A DNA stretch of 64,000 bases, taken from an uncultured Acetatifactor sp. (lineage in GTDB: Bacteria; Bacillota; Clostridia; Lachnospirales; Lachnospiraceae). Position numbers and translations under genes: made by a program. The notes beneath the pieces are model-generated. The model ran no database searches. It was not told the DNA's origin and was given only the letters and a program-made list of their open reading frames with translations. The stretch lies in NCBI GenBank assembly GCA_910577035.1, contig CAJTKW010000007.1, positions 1 to 64,000 of the forward strand, in the 5' to 3' direction. Shown in pieces: positions 14,878 to 24,601 of this stretch (position 1 is its first letter; the number at the start of each line of letters is the position of its first letter).

Positions 14878-17486
14878 TGCACCTCCTTTATAAGATAACT
14901 CTCCGCGCCTATGGTATTGCCGTCCTCAAGGGTTACCTCATACAAATTGTAGTTTACCGTCACCTCCGCCCCTGTGGCATAGGTAGTCCGATACACACCG
15001 TCTCCCAGGCACTCATGCCCTGTAATCTCATTGGTGCCGATCCGAGAACGAATCTCACTGCACTCCTCATATACCGCCCGGATCTTATCCATAATCAGCG
15101 GGTACTGAACGGAATAAAGATAGCTGTAATCACTGTCTCTCAGCACATCCACATTTTTCGCCGTGACGGTAAACTTTGGATACGCCCCCGTCTCTGCGGC
15201 CTGGAGAACAAAGTAGGCCGGATTTCTGGAGGACAGATTGACATCCTCCGTAGTGTAATCGATCAGACCGTTCATCACCAGCTGCTTAAACGGAATGGTA
15301 GCGGCAAAGGTAATGTAATCGCTGCTCTCCCGGGAAATATCCACGGCAACGCTGCCAAATCCGATCTTGTCCATGTGAGGGTTTGTCAGTGCCAGCTCCC
15401 TGCCTTCCGCCAGCTTCCCCAGAGTATCCTCCAGCACCAGGTTGCCCTGCTCGCCGCTGACAAATTCATTAAAACGGTAGTCCGCATAATACATGCCCGC
15501 CATGTCACCCACCGAAAAATATTGATATTCTCCGCCTTTCTTCAGGAAGCTGTCAGAAACGGCGCTCAGGTATCCCGGAGACAGGGTATAATACGTATCA
15601 TGCTCCATTCCGTCGGAGAGAGAGGCACGCTTAATTCCCAGCACCGGCATATAGCGGGAGCTCACCGCAGGATCATTGGCAAAGTCCCTGACCGCCTGTC
15701 TGGACGCCCTGAATCCGTTCCCACCCTCCCAGACTCTTGTAAGAGAGGTTTCCAGGAAAAGGGGAATACCGTTGGCTTCCGCATAGTCCAATACTGCCCG
15801 GAAATCCTTTTTACTGCCATTGCTGGCGGAAAGCTTTGCCTTATTGTTCATCCTGCCGTTCCAGCCGTTGTTGAAAACGCCGTCGTACTGAAGCAATAAG
15901 TCCATTCCCTGGAGATCCTCCATCATGGAAAGAAGCTCCCGGTAATCTGTCATGGAATATTCGCTGCTGTAGGGGATTCCCACAAAACGCTTTGTCACGT
16001 TCAACGCCCCCACCGCTTCCAGATACAGCTTTGCTGCGCCATCGTCATAGTTCTTTGCAATTCCTTCCGTCCTGGCCAGATACTCCTTATAGCCCGCAGC
16101 CAGATCAAAATAGCCTGTTTTAGCTCCATGGAACTGATAGCGTACCGTGCAGTCAAGATTCTGGGTTCCCGTATTTACCAGATAATTAGCCGAGTCGGTA
16201 CTGTAAGGGCCATATATTTTAGTCTTGCTGTATTGAGCCAGTTCAAACGACACGAAAACCTTGTTGTACTTGGAGCTGTCTGCTTCCACACTGGCCAGCT
16301 TCATATGCAGATAACCGTTCCGGTCCCCCTCCTCCACAATGGCAAGGAACCCTTTCTCCGTCTTGTCCTCCGGTCCGTAAAGCATGCCAAACACCGGCAT
16401 ATACAGCTCTTCCCCGTACTGGGGCTGGAAATAGTAGTCCTTATAATAATCGTTATCGTAAAAAGGCCTCTCATACTCTCTGACATCTGCCTGGTAAGAG
16501 TTGAAGTCCACCAGAGCTCCGCTCCCGTCAGGAATCAGAATCCGGCCTTCCTCATACTGGTTAGCCGTCACCGCCCCGAAATTGGGCAGCACGTCAATCT
16601 CCTGGATGGTATAATAATCATTGTGGGAAACACAGGCCCCGCTGGGGATATGTACCTTCAGCTCTCCCTCCTCCAGGGTGATCTCCAGCACCAGGTCGAA
16701 CTGGGCCGGCTCCGCAAAGGATACGGAAAAGCCAAAGGTGTCCGCATCCTCCAGAAGCATCTCCTGGGTATAGCCAACCAGGCCGGCTACCTCGATCATC
16801 TGGGTCACGGCGCTGGCAGGGGGCGTGCCCACATAGGTTACGGCATAACACTCTTCCGTCAGGCTTCTCTTGTACACCAGCGAAAGGGTCTGCAGATATC
16901 TGTTTGCCTTAGTCTCGTCCAGCTCCCCGCTGTCCCGCAGGCCTTCGATACCTCCCCGAAACATTTCTTCAAACCTTTCCGGAGACATTTTCTTAGGCAG
17001 GAATTCATAGAACCTGTTCGATTCGCCTTCGTTCAGATTCATGTTAATCCTGACACCGTTTTCCAGCTGATACAGCTCATAGGAATCAAAGGCTACACTC
17101 TGGTCATGGGAATTCCACTCATACAGATTATTATCCTCCCCCAGATAGGTCAGGTTCAGAAGCGCCTGCTCTGCCCCGCTGTCCACCCCTTTTACCGCCG
17201 TGGAAAACACATTTCCCTTTTCGTCCTTCACCTCAAGGGTCATATCCTTCGTATTCATGCTTAAGGTCCTGCCGCCGTTTTCCGCCAGCACCACCTTACC
17301 CGTGTCATTGGCAAGCTTTTCTCCGGACAGAGGTTCCCTGGATGCCGTCTCCGGTACCGGGGACTTCCTGACGCTCCACACCGGAATGCTCACCAGCACA
17401 TAGACCAATACCACTGCCAGCAGGACTGTCAGGAAGATCTTGCCTATGGTATGCGCCGCATATAGAGATTTTATTTTGTTCACCAT
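14874..17486 (-). CDS. DUF5696-like membrane-anchored extracellular protein
   Basis: The 870-residue protein has one N-terminal membrane anchor (about residues 16-38, IFLTVLLAVVLVYVLVSIPV) and a large outside part with no lipobox. An N-terminal beta-rich region carries repeated aromatic-acidic stretches (DNDYYKDYYFQPQYGEELY). A later region has LYLEAVGALNVTKRF, LLLQYDGVFNNGWNGRMNN and GIPLFLETSLTRVWEGGNGF, which resemble strands and loops of a TIM barrel with aromatic and acidic residues. I recognise the DUF5696 type found beside sugar ABC genes in Paenibacillus and Lachnospiraceae, but no activity is known to me. It could be a glycan-binding or glycosidase-like partner of the uptake system. 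AGGAGG precedes the ATG. Confidence 0.75.
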   Translation of the reverse strand: MVNKIKSLYAAHTIGKIFLTVLLAVVLVYVLVSIPVWSVRKSPVPETASREPLSGEKLANDTGKVVLAENGGRTLSMNTKDMTLEVKDEKGNVFSTAVKGVDSGAEQALLNLTYLGEDNNLYEWNSHDQSVAFDSYELYQLENGVRINMNLNEGESNRFYEFLPKKMSPERFEEMFRGGIEGLRDSGELDETKANRYLQTLSLVYKRSLTEECYAVTYVGTPPASAVTQMIEVAGLVGYTQEMLLEDADTFGFSVSFAEPAQFDLVLEITLEEGELKVHIPSGACVSHNDYYTIQEIDVLPNFGAVTANQYEEGRILIPDGSGALVDFNSYQADVREYERPFYDNDYYKDYYFQPQYGEELYMPVFGMLYGPEDKTEKGFLAIVEEGDRNGYLHMKLASVEADSSKYNKVFVSFELAQYSKTKIYGPYSTDSANYLVNTGTQNLDCTVRYQFHGAKTGYFDLAAGYKEYLARTEGIAKNYDDGAAKLYLEAVGALNVTKRFVGIPYSSEYSMTDYRELLSMMEDLQGMDLLLQYDGVFNNGWNGRMNNKAKLSASNGSKKDFRAVLDYAEANGIPLFLETSLTRVWEGGNGFRASRQAVRDFANDPAVSSRYMPVLGIKRASLSDGMEHDTYYTLSPGYLSAVSDSFLKKGGEYQYFSVGDMAGMYYADYRFNEFVSGEQGNLVLEDTLGKLAEGRELALTNPHMDKIGFGSVAVDISRESSDYITFAATIPFKQLVMNGLIDYTTEDVNLSSRNPAYFVLQAAETGAYPKFTVTAKNVDVLRDSDYSYLYSVQYPLIMDKIRAVYEECSEIRSRIGTNEITGHECLGDGVYRTTYATGAEVTVNYNLYEVTLEDGNTIGAESYLIKEVQ

Positions 17487-17495
17487 ATTCCCCTC

Positions 17496-18125
17496 CTACA
17501 TCCTGCGGATGAATTCCTGTACCACATCCACAATAAAGGTAATCATCTGCTCCATCAGGGTAAAGAACAATACCCCCAGGAAAATGATAATCGCTGCCGC
17601 CACAAAGCTTAAGGCAACCGATATGATATTTTTCCCGAAGGAATACTCATGAATGGTACACAAGCCCGCCACGATCATGAACAGGAACCAGACAACGCCG
17701 ATTCCGGTAAACACGTTTACGATCATGATCTCTTCCCGGATGATAAAGTTGCTTAAGAATATTTTCACTGCCATTGTCAGCTCCAACGGTATCAGGGAAT
17801 ACCCGATCACCTGGGTAATGTCCCCCAGTCCCCCCTTGCCGTTTAAGAGCGTGGTCACCGACCAGTTACTGACGATAAACAGCACAAAGCCTGCCACCCA
17901 GGTGGCAAAGACGGACAGACTGTTCATGGCCGCCACCTGGGCGGTATTCATGACAAACCCTGTATACTGATAGCTCACACACTGTAAAATGCCAAACAGC
18001 AGGATGGAGAGCACGGCAATCAGCAGGCTTCCCTTACCCCGAAAGCGAATCTCGTAAAATGCGTCAAAGGGATGGAAAAAGGAATACTTTACATAATACA
18101 GCTTTTCTTTTACCTGTGCTTTCAT
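17496..18125 (-). CDS. YIP1-family membrane protein
   Basis: The 209-residue protein has about five membrane segments and starts KYSFFHPFDAFYEIRFRGKGS, the usual opening of bacterial YIP1-family proteins. It overlaps the end of the NHL/TPR gene by 4 bp (ATGA) and is followed after 9 bp by the DUF5696-like gene. This tight packing suggests the three products work together in the membrane. No enzymatic motif is seen. Confidence 0.8.
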   Translation of the reverse strand: MKAQVKEKLYYVKYSFFHPFDAFYEIRFRGKGSLLIAVLSILLFGILQCVSYQYTGFVMNTAQVAAMNSLSVFATWVAGFVLFIVSNWSVTTLLNGKGGLGDITQVIGYSLIPLELTMAVKIFLSNFIIREEIMIVNVFTGIGVVWFLFMIVAGLCTIHEYSFGKNIISVALSFVAAAIIIFLGVLFFTLMEQMITFIVDVVQEFIRRM

Positions 18126-19648
18126 TTTTCCTCTCCTTTCCCATGGGCGGCTTTCTTCTTTGCCTTCTTACCCCTGCTCTGGCTCTTATGGTATCTGATC
18201 TCCGACCAGATCACCACCCCCACCACCAGCAGCAGCAATACCATGACGATCCCGAAATGCTCCTCCAGCCAGCGGCCCCTGTAGCCGTTGTATGCCTTGG
18301 AGTAAAATTCTCTGTTATTTCCCAGCTTAAAGTAATACATCGCCGTCTTGTAATCATCCTTCATCAGGTAGTTCTTGCCGATGCCGTTATAAGCCACCTC
18401 ATAATTGGCATTTAAGGCCACTGCCTTCTCGAAAGAGACCAACGCTTCATCCCATCTTCCGAAATAGTAGCTCTCGTTTCCGTCCAGCACTGCCTGCCCA
18501 AAGGCAGTGGGAGCCAGAATATAGAGACATTTCAGCGTCTTGTCTGCAGTCACCAGCTTATTGCCCAGCCAGGCAATGGAAACCGGGTTCTTATACTCTC
18601 CCTTCAAATTGCCCATACTGCCGAAAACATTCAGGATCTGCCCGTCAAAATCATACAGGAAGATTCGTCCCTTGTTCTTATCCAGCAGGGCATAGGTGCC
18701 ATAATCCGTCACCGCAATGTCCACAAACTGGCTTCCCATATCGTCGGAGTGCATGGACCAGATGTCACCTACCACGCTTATGTTTTCCTGCTCCCGCAGC
18801 ACGTTCTCCCCCTTTGAATTCAGGCGGAACACCCTGTCCTGGGCCGAAGTGTCATAAGTCACCGCCATCACAAAGCCCTCTCCGTCCAGGGTGATATTAT
18901 TAAAGGAAGGAGCATAGGTCTTGGACATCTGGGCCTTCTGCTCATCACTGGAAAGAGATTTCCAGAAATAATCCAGAAAGCTGTACATGGGTACATTCAC
19001 GCCGTAGTATCCGCTGAAGTCTCCTTCCGCCGTCAGCTCCAGAATCCCCTCATAGCTGGACTGCACCACCGCGTAAATCCGATTTGCAAAATCCACTGTG
19101 ATCTTGGAGGGCTTAAACTGGGTATCTCCCGACAGATTCTCCGGCCGTCCGATAATTCGCTTTAAGCTGTAATCCTCCAGGTCCAACACTACGATCCTCT
19201 GGGCACCGGTGTCCGCAATATAAATCTCCTGCCCCTGCTCGTGGATCCAGACCCCCTCGGGGTTAGTCAGCATAATCTGGTTGCCGTCAGCATCCAGGGC
19301 AATTTTCCCCTCCGCATTTCGCAGAAGCTTTACCGAATGGACGTAATTGCCTTCACTGTCCAGGATATTCAGACGGCTCTCCAGGGAATCGATGAAAAAG
19401 ATCCTGCCGTCCCTGCTGGTGCCCACGTCATCCACACTGGACATTTTCGTGCCGTTTAAATTCTCCGCCGTGATGATCCGCTCCAGCACAAAGGCCGCCG
19501 GACTGTCCTTGGCATCTCCGTAGTAGCCATAGGTGTAACCGTCATACACAACGCTGCTGCCGTCGGCAGCGGCTGCCTGAGCCGTCATGGGAAGCAGCAT
19601 CGCTGCCGTCAGAACCGCTCCAAGGCATTTTAAATTTCTTCTCTTCAT
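18122..19648 (-). CDS. Secreted NHL beta-propeller / TPR protein with C-terminal membrane anchor
   Basis: The 508-residue protein has a signal peptide (LGAVLTAAMLLPMTAQAAA). Propeller blades of NHL type follow (VDDVGTSRDGRIFFIDSLES, IYIADTGAQRIVVLDL, TDYGTYALLDKNKGRIFLYD). Next is a short TPR pair (about 390-460, GRWDEALVSFEKAVALN, then GKNYLMKDDYKTAMYYF) and a C-terminal membrane helix with a basic tail (FGIVMVLLLLVVGVVIW). It should stand on the outer face of the membrane as a scaffold or binding protein. The ATG at 19648 has AGGAGGGG four bases upstream; a longer frame to 19699 has no ribosome site. It is co-encoded with YIP1 and DUF5696-like proteins. Confidence 0.8.
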   Translation of the reverse strand: MKRRNLKCLGAVLTAAMLLPMTAQAAAADGSSVVYDGYTYGYYGDAKDSPAAFVLERIITAENLNGTKMSSVDDVGTSRDGRIFFIDSLESRLNILDSEGNYVHSVKLLRNAEGKIALDADGNQIMLTNPEGVWIHEQGQEIYIADTGAQRIVVLDLEDYSLKRIIGRPENLSGDTQFKPSKITVDFANRIYAVVQSSYEGILELTAEGDFSGYYGVNVPMYSFLDYFWKSLSSDEQKAQMSKTYAPSFNNITLDGEGFVMAVTYDTSAQDRVFRLNSKGENVLREQENISVVGDIWSMHSDDMGSQFVDIAVTDYGTYALLDKNKGRIFLYDFDGQILNVFGSMGNLKGEYKNPVSIAWLGNKLVTADKTLKCLYILAPTAFGQAVLDGNESYYFGRWDEALVSFEKAVALNANYEVAYNGIGKNYLMKDDYKTAMYYFKLGNNREFYSKAYNGYRGRWLEEHFGIVMVLLLLVVGVVIWSEIRYHKSQSRGKKAKKKAAHGKGEEK

Positions 19649-19658
19649 GCCGCCCCTC

Positions 19659-20546
19659 CTATCCTTTGATACCGGATGTGGCCATGGTCTCAATGACATT
19701 GCTCTGAGAAACTACGAACACAGTGATCGGTACAATAATCATAATCAGGGATACCGCCGATGTCACGCCCGTCCGGGAGATACCGCCGTTTGCCAGCTGG
19801 GAAAGCACATAGCTTAAGGGCTTCAGCTCCTCCGAATAGATGAAGACGCCTCCCGTGGTTCCCCACATCTGCTGGAAGGAAAGAATCACCAGGGTAATCC
19901 ATGCCGGCTTGCACAGAGGCATCACCACCTTAAAGTAGATTCCAAACTCGGAGGCACCGTCGATCTTGGCCGCCTCCAGCATATCGTCCGGCACCTGAAC
20001 CATAAAGTTCTTCATCAGGTACAGCCCCAGGGTTCCTCCCACCGCAGGCAGAATCACCGCCCAATAGGTGTCGATCATATGCAGCCCGCTCATAATCAGA
20101 TAATTGGGTATGGCCGTCACCGACGTGCTGAACATCAGGGCATACACGATCAGGTTGCTCATAAACTTAGACCCCGGAAATTCATATTTAGCCAGGGGGT
20201 ACGCCGCCATGGATCCCAGGAACACGGTTCCGAAGGTTCCCACTCCGGTAATCACCAGCGTATTAAACAAATACCGGGAAAGGGGCACCGTAAAGTCCTC
20301 AATAATGGTTCCCAGGTCAAAAAAGTTATCCAGCGTCGGATTTTCCACCGTCAGCCTGGGCGGAAAGATAAAGATCTCCGACAACGGCTTAAAGGCACTG
20401 ACAATCGTGTATACCAGGGGAAACAGGCTGAACAGCCCGAACAGCCCCAGAACCACGAACAGGACAATATCGCCGCCAAGGCTCCTGTTTCTTCTTTTCA
20501 GCTTCCGCTGCTTTAATTTATGGCTGATAAATTTGAATATTTTCAT
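19659..20546 (-). CDS. Sugar ABC transporter permease, MalG-type (first pair)
   Basis: The 295-residue permease shows the family opening LFSLFPLVYTIVSAFKPLSEIFIFPPRL and the EAA loop EAAKIDGASEFGIYFKVVMP. It lies downstream of the MalF-type gene, separated by a 72-bp spacer that holds two short hairpins. It is one half of the first permease pair, likely served by one of the two binding proteins upstream. Confidence 0.92.
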   Translation of the reverse strand: MKIFKFISHKLKQRKLKRRNRSLGGDIVLFVVLGLFGLFSLFPLVYTIVSAFKPLSEIFIFPPRLTVENPTLDNFFDLGTIIEDFTVPLSRYLFNTLVITGVGTFGTVFLGSMAAYPLAKYEFPGSKFMSNLIVYALMFSTSVTAIPNYLIMSGLHMIDTYWAVILPAVGGTLGLYLMKNFMVQVPDDMLEAAKIDGASEFGIYFKVVMPLCKPAWITLVILSFQQMWGTTGGVFIYSEELKPLSYVLSQLANGGISRTGVTSAVSLIMIIVPITVFVVSQSNVIETMATSGIKG

Positions 20547-20559
20547 GTTTACACCCCTT

Positions 20560-20607
20560 GTCCGCTTCAGCGGACATCAATTCAATATCCGAAAGTTTAC
20601 TTTCGGA
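20560..20607 (-). other. Pair of small intercistronic hairpins
   Basis: GTCCGCT-tc-AGCGGAC (20560-20575) and TCCGAAAG-ttta-CTTTCGGA (20588-20607) are perfect stems in the spacer between the two permease genes. Neither is followed by a T-run. They may protect or adjust the mRNA between coupled genes. Confidence 0.6.
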
Positions 20608-20618
20608 CATCCCTCCCT

Positions 20619-21521
20619 TTATCCCAGCTTCCGCAGCAGCTTCTGCACAATAATATTGCAGAACATCATAATCAGGAACAGAATCACTGCGATGGTACAG
20701 GCATAACCCAGCTCATAACGGACATTGCCGAAGTCATGCAGATGCGTCAGGATCGTATGTCCCGAATAGCTCACGGAAGGGAATCCCACCAGGTCAATGG
20801 ACAACTGGGACACGGACAGAGAGCTGGTAATCTGCATCACCGCGCCGAACATCAGCTGGGGCTTCATGGAGGGCAGGATGATGTACCAAAGCTCCTGCCA
20901 GCGGTTCTTGACCCCTTCCACCGCCCCCGCCTCCAGCAGGGACTTATCCAGGTTCTGGAAGCCGGCGATAAAGGTCAGGAAGCTGACACCCAGGCTCAGC
21001 CACAGCTGTACCATAATCAGGATCGGCATGACGTACTCTTTCGTCACCAGCCAGTTTACCGCCTCCTGGGTGATGCCCAGCTTCATCAGCCATGCGTTCA
21101 CCCAGCCGTAGGAGTCAGAGGAAAACAGCAGCTTCCACACCAGGTAAGCGTTGCCGGAGATGGAAGGCGCATAGAATACCAGCGTCATGATCGCCCTGGG
21201 GATCCTGGGCAGGTCGTTTACCATCCAGGCAAACAGAAAGCACATAATATAGCTGACCGGCCCTGTGATAATGGCAAAAAACAGAGTATTTTTAATCGCC
21301 GTCAGGAAAACGGAGTCATAGACGATCAGATCAAGATAATTACTCCAGCCTACAAATTCAGGGGCCTCCACCATGTTAAAGGAGGTAAAGCTGAATACAA
21401 TGGATACCAGCACCGGCAGAAGGGTAAATATTACAAATATCAGGCCGAAGGGGGCTATCATCAGATACTTATATTTATGCCTTCTCCAGGTATCGGAAAA
21501 ATTACTCTTTTTCTTCTTCAT
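20619..21521 (-). CDS. Sugar ABC transporter permease, MalF-type (first pair)
   Basis: The 300-residue permease has a basic N-terminus, then YLMIAPFGLIFVIFTLLPVLVSIVFSF and an EAA loop LLEAGAVEGVKNRWQELWYIILP. It follows the large binding protein after 12 bp in the same operon. Confidence 0.92.
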   Translation of the reverse strand: MKKKKSNFSDTWRRHKYKYLMIAPFGLIFVIFTLLPVLVSIVFSFTSFNMVEAPEFVGWSNYLDLIVYDSVFLTAIKNTLFFAIITGPVSYIMCFLFAWMVNDLPRIPRAIMTLVFYAPSISGNAYLVWKLLFSSDSYGWVNAWLMKLGITQEAVNWLVTKEYVMPILIMVQLWLSLGVSFLTFIAGFQNLDKSLLEAGAVEGVKNRWQELWYIILPSMKPQLMFGAVMQITSSLSVSQLSIDLVGFPSVSYSGHTILTHLHDFGNVRYELGYACTIAVILFLIMMFCNIIVQKLLRKLG

Positions 21522-21533
21522 GTCTTCCTCCCC

Positions 21534-24458
21534 CTATTCCTTCACCGACAGATGCAGCTCTTCCCGCTTCCTGGTGAGCTCCTGGTTAATATCTTTAATA
21601 TTCAGGTACAGGGTCTCCCTGGGATTGGCATGGTCGCCCACCACGTCATTGAAGGAGTACTGCACCATACGGGTAGTCATATAATTCCCGGGTACTGCCT
21701 GGATCCCCACGGTCTGCTCAAACTGTCCCAGCAGATTGCCCAGCTCCGCATTGCTCCAGGGCAGCTGCTTTAACACCTCCGGATCCGCCGCCGCATACCT
21801 GGCGGAGGTTCCCATAAGGGCTTCCAGGGAATTTGCGAACTGAAGCTGCGTGTCCGTGGAGGTCCACCACTTCAGGAACTCCCAGCAGGAATCCAGATCC
21901 CGGTTCTTCGCCATGATAACGGACTGCGTGGTATCCACCGCAAAGGACCTGTCTATGCTTCCATCCTCCTGCAACACACCGGGAATGGGATGGAAGCTCC
22001 AGAGGCCCTTGATCTCCGGGGCAAAGATCTCCAGCTGGTTAAATGTAGTATAATTGGTAATGCCCACCGGAATCTCCCCCGTACGGAAACGGTTGCTGAA
22101 GTCCACCTGCACATCCAGACCGTAGCCGGTGAAGAAATCCGTGTAATCCTTAAAGGCAGCCATGGCCGCATCACTGGCCAGCCCGCTTTCGATACCGTAA
22201 TCATCCGCCTGGCCCAGATAGGGGTTCCCGCCGTTCTGCATGACCATGCCAAGATACAGGTTCATGTTGTAAGCGATGCTGCCGCTGTTGGTGGTAGCTT
22301 CCGTCTGCTGTACATTCGGGATATAAATATTGTAATTGTTCTTCTGCAGCTCCGGTATCATTTCCCGAAGCTCCTGCCAGGTATCCGGAACCTCCAGCCC
22401 CAGCTCCCCGAGAATATCGTCCCTGGTAAACAGCATCATAAAGGTAGTCTGTTCGGGAATTCCGTAATAGCCTCCCTGAAAAGCGGCTGCCTCCAGAGAA
22501 CTCTCATAAAATTTCTCCGTGGCCTCTTCATACCCTTCCAGGCCGGACAGCTCCTGCACCGCATTCCGCATGGCAAAATCCTGCAGGGTACTCTGGCCAA
22601 GGCCGATCACCACGTCCGGCCCGTTCCCTGCCAATGCCGCCCGCAGCACCACGTCCACGGGAATGAGCTGAAGATTCACGGAAATATCCGTATCCGGCGT
22701 GAATTCTTCCTCTATCATATTTTGTATCATCTGGGCCTGTTCCCTGCCGTAGGAGGCAAGCCATACCTTGATGGACTTGGCGCCTCTTCCCGTGCCGTCC
22801 TCCGTAATCTGGCTGTTCTTGATGAAAAAGGTAGAAAAGAACCGCACCGTCCCGTTCCCCAATCCGGCAAGGAAAGAATCCCGGGCCTTTGGCAGCCTGG
22901 CGTTTTCCGCACTGAGCACCAGATAATCCAGCTCCAGGGGCATGGAAGCCACATTCACAAGCCAGGTGCCCATGGCGGAAACATTGTTCTTAAACTGTCC
23001 CAGCTCCATGATAACGCTCTCCGGATCCTCCGCCAGCCAGGAGGCCTCCATGGCCATTTTCTCCAGCAGGGCCGTATTCTCTCCCTTCTCACCGGTAATC
23101 CCCACAATCTCCTCGATCACCGCATAAAGAATATCGCTCTGCTCCTGCATGGTTTCCGCGAAATCCGGCAGCTTCTTTACAATCTCATAATCAATAAACC
23201 GGTTGGGAACCTGCCCTGTGAGCTGAATAACGTCCAGGTAGGCACTGTTTAAGACGGCCATGCTTTCCTCCACCCGGGTGATAATACTCCCCATGGGACC
23301 CATGACATTCTCCAGGGTAATGGTATTTACACCTGCCTGCAGGTGGAACAGATAAGGATTTCCCGCCTCATCCGCCACGGTATAATGATTCATGCCCCCC
23401 TGATACTCAAAACCCACGGACTGCATTTCCGCATAGGGAACCCGGCCGTTCACATACAGCCTGCGATAGCTGGTAACACCCCGGTTCAGGTTCTGACGTC
23501 CCTTGAAGGAAAGCTCATACAACCCTTCTTCCGCCACTTCCACCTGCCAGGTAATAGAATCTCCGGGCTGGGCCCAGTTCTCCGCACCGATGGTATTATA
23601 GACTATGTAATACGGATGAAAGGGCTGCAGCTCACTGTCGGAATAATTTTTCTGGATATTGATGGAGGAAGAGCTCTTAATGATTCCCGCCGTCCCATCC
23701 ACCTGACGCTCAGCCTGGCAGATCAGATTTTCGCCGCCATAGACAGCATACTGTCCCTTCAGCCCTTCTATGGCCTGCGCATAAGTGAAAGGCTGTTCCT
23801 GTGCCTTAAAAGTAATGGAGGTAAATTCCATGGGCTCCTTGATGACTTCAAAGCCGATGGTGTGCTTTCCCTTTTCCAGATATACCAACAGGGCACTGTT
23901 ATTCCTTCTCTGGTAATCCTCCAGAAACCATTTGGTCTCACAGTATACCTCATCTGCTTCGGGACGGATCTCATTGTTGTTTTTCTCCCGGATCTCCTGA
24001 TCCTGCCACCAGCGCTTGATCACAATCTGGGACAGGGCCTCGTAGGGGATCTCCCCGTCTATGTATACCTTCCGCTGAATGTCGGAAGTAGTTCCGGGCA
24101 GGGCAATATACCCCAGCTCCACGTTGTAAAACCCTGAATCCGCCACCTGGAATTCCCAGGTAATGGTTCCGCTGTCCTCTGTCAGAATCCCCTGCTCGCC
24201 TATACTTGCAGTCATGTCCGGCGACAGGGTAAATTTTTCCATATCCACCGCCACCTCGCCGTCGGATAACTTTCCGTCAAAGCCGTTAGCTTCCAGATAA
24301 ACCCCGTAGCTTTCTTCATACGAAGCTGTTATCTGCTTCGGAACGGCATTTGCCCCATCCCGGCCTCCTGAACGGGCCGCCAGAATCACCAGTACAACGA
24401 TGATACCTGCTGCCGCCGCCAGTGCCGCAATTAATTTACCGTTTATTTTCCATTTCAT
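21534..24458 (-). CDS. Giant solute-binding protein with two N-terminal beta-sandwich domains
   Basis: The 974-residue protein is about twice the usual length of a family 1 binding protein. It has an uncleaved-looking N-terminal membrane helix (KLIAALAAAAGIIVVLVILAA) and no lipobox. Two carbohydrate-binding-like beta-sandwich regions follow (about 40-240, VADSGFYNVELGYIALPG; about 250-430, VAEEGLYELSFKGRQNL). After a helical linker comes a binding-protein domain (about 570-950) with IKVWLASYGREQAQMI, GNGPDVVIGLGQS, SCWEFLKWWTSTDTQ and PWSNAELGNLLGQFEQTV. The ATG at 24458 has GAGGG upstream; the longer frame lacks support. A membrane-tethered protein with its own glycan-grasping domains next to the permeases suggests capture of large oligosaccharides. 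Confidence 0.85.
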   Translation of the reverse strand: MKWKINGKLIAALAAAAGIIVVLVILAARSGGRDGANAVPKQITASYEESYGVYLEANGFDGKLSDGEVAVDMEKFTLSPDMTASIGEQGILTEDSGTITWEFQVADSGFYNVELGYIALPGTTSDIQRKVYIDGEIPYEALSQIVIKRWWQDQEIREKNNNEIRPEADEVYCETKWFLEDYQRRNNSALLVYLEKGKHTIGFEVIKEPMEFTSITFKAQEQPFTYAQAIEGLKGQYAVYGGENLICQAERQVDGTAGIIKSSSSINIQKNYSDSELQPFHPYYIVYNTIGAENWAQPGDSITWQVEVAEEGLYELSFKGRQNLNRGVTSYRRLYVNGRVPYAEMQSVGFEYQGGMNHYTVADEAGNPYLFHLQAGVNTITLENVMGPMGSIITRVEESMAVLNSAYLDVIQLTGQVPNRFIDYEIVKKLPDFAETMQEQSDILYAVIEEIVGITGEKGENTALLEKMAMEASWLAEDPESVIMELGQFKNNVSAMGTWLVNVASMPLELDYLVLSAENARLPKARDSFLAGLGNGTVRFFSTFFIKNSQITEDGTGRGAKSIKVWLASYGREQAQMIQNMIEEEFTPDTDISVNLQLIPVDVVLRAALAGNGPDVVIGLGQSTLQDFAMRNAVQELSGLEGYEEATEKFYESSLEAAAFQGGYYGIPEQTTFMMLFTRDDILGELGLEVPDTWQELREMIPELQKNNYNIYIPNVQQTEATTNSGSIAYNMNLYLGMVMQNGGNPYLGQADDYGIESGLASDAAMAAFKDYTDFFTGYGLDVQVDFSNRFRTGEIPVGITNYTTFNQLEIFAPEIKGLWSFHPIPGVLQEDGSIDRSFAVDTTQSVIMAKNRDLDSCWEFLKWWTSTDTQLQFANSLEALMGTSARYAAADPEVLKQLPWSNAELGNLLGQFEQTVGIQAVPGNYMTTRMVQYSFNDVVGDHANPRETLYLNIKDINQELTRKREELHLSVKE

Positions 24459-24547
24459 AGGATGCCCTCTCACTTCCCGATTCCTATATTCCCCATTCGG
24501 CAGCAAAGCGGACAAGCCGCTTCCCCATACGGTAACCTATAAGATCC

Positions 24548-24582
24548 AAAAGGGCGGGTAGCTCCCAGCCTCCCGCCCTTTT
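24548..24582 (-). terminator. Internal terminator after the lipoprotein solute-binding gene
   Basis: AAAAGGGCGGG (24548-24558) pairs perfectly over 11 bp with CCCGCCCTTTT (24572-24582), and the - strand stem ends in TTTT. It lies between the first gene of the operon and the other ten. Partial read-through would give much more binding protein than permease. Confidence 0.8.
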
Positions 24583-24601
24583 ACAAAGCTCTGTGCCTTA
24601 T

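Noticed and set aside
20520..21773. 417-residue frame on the + strand across two permease/SBP genes
   Set aside because: Antisense to three well supported genes; composition rich in His/Gln as expected of a shadow frame.
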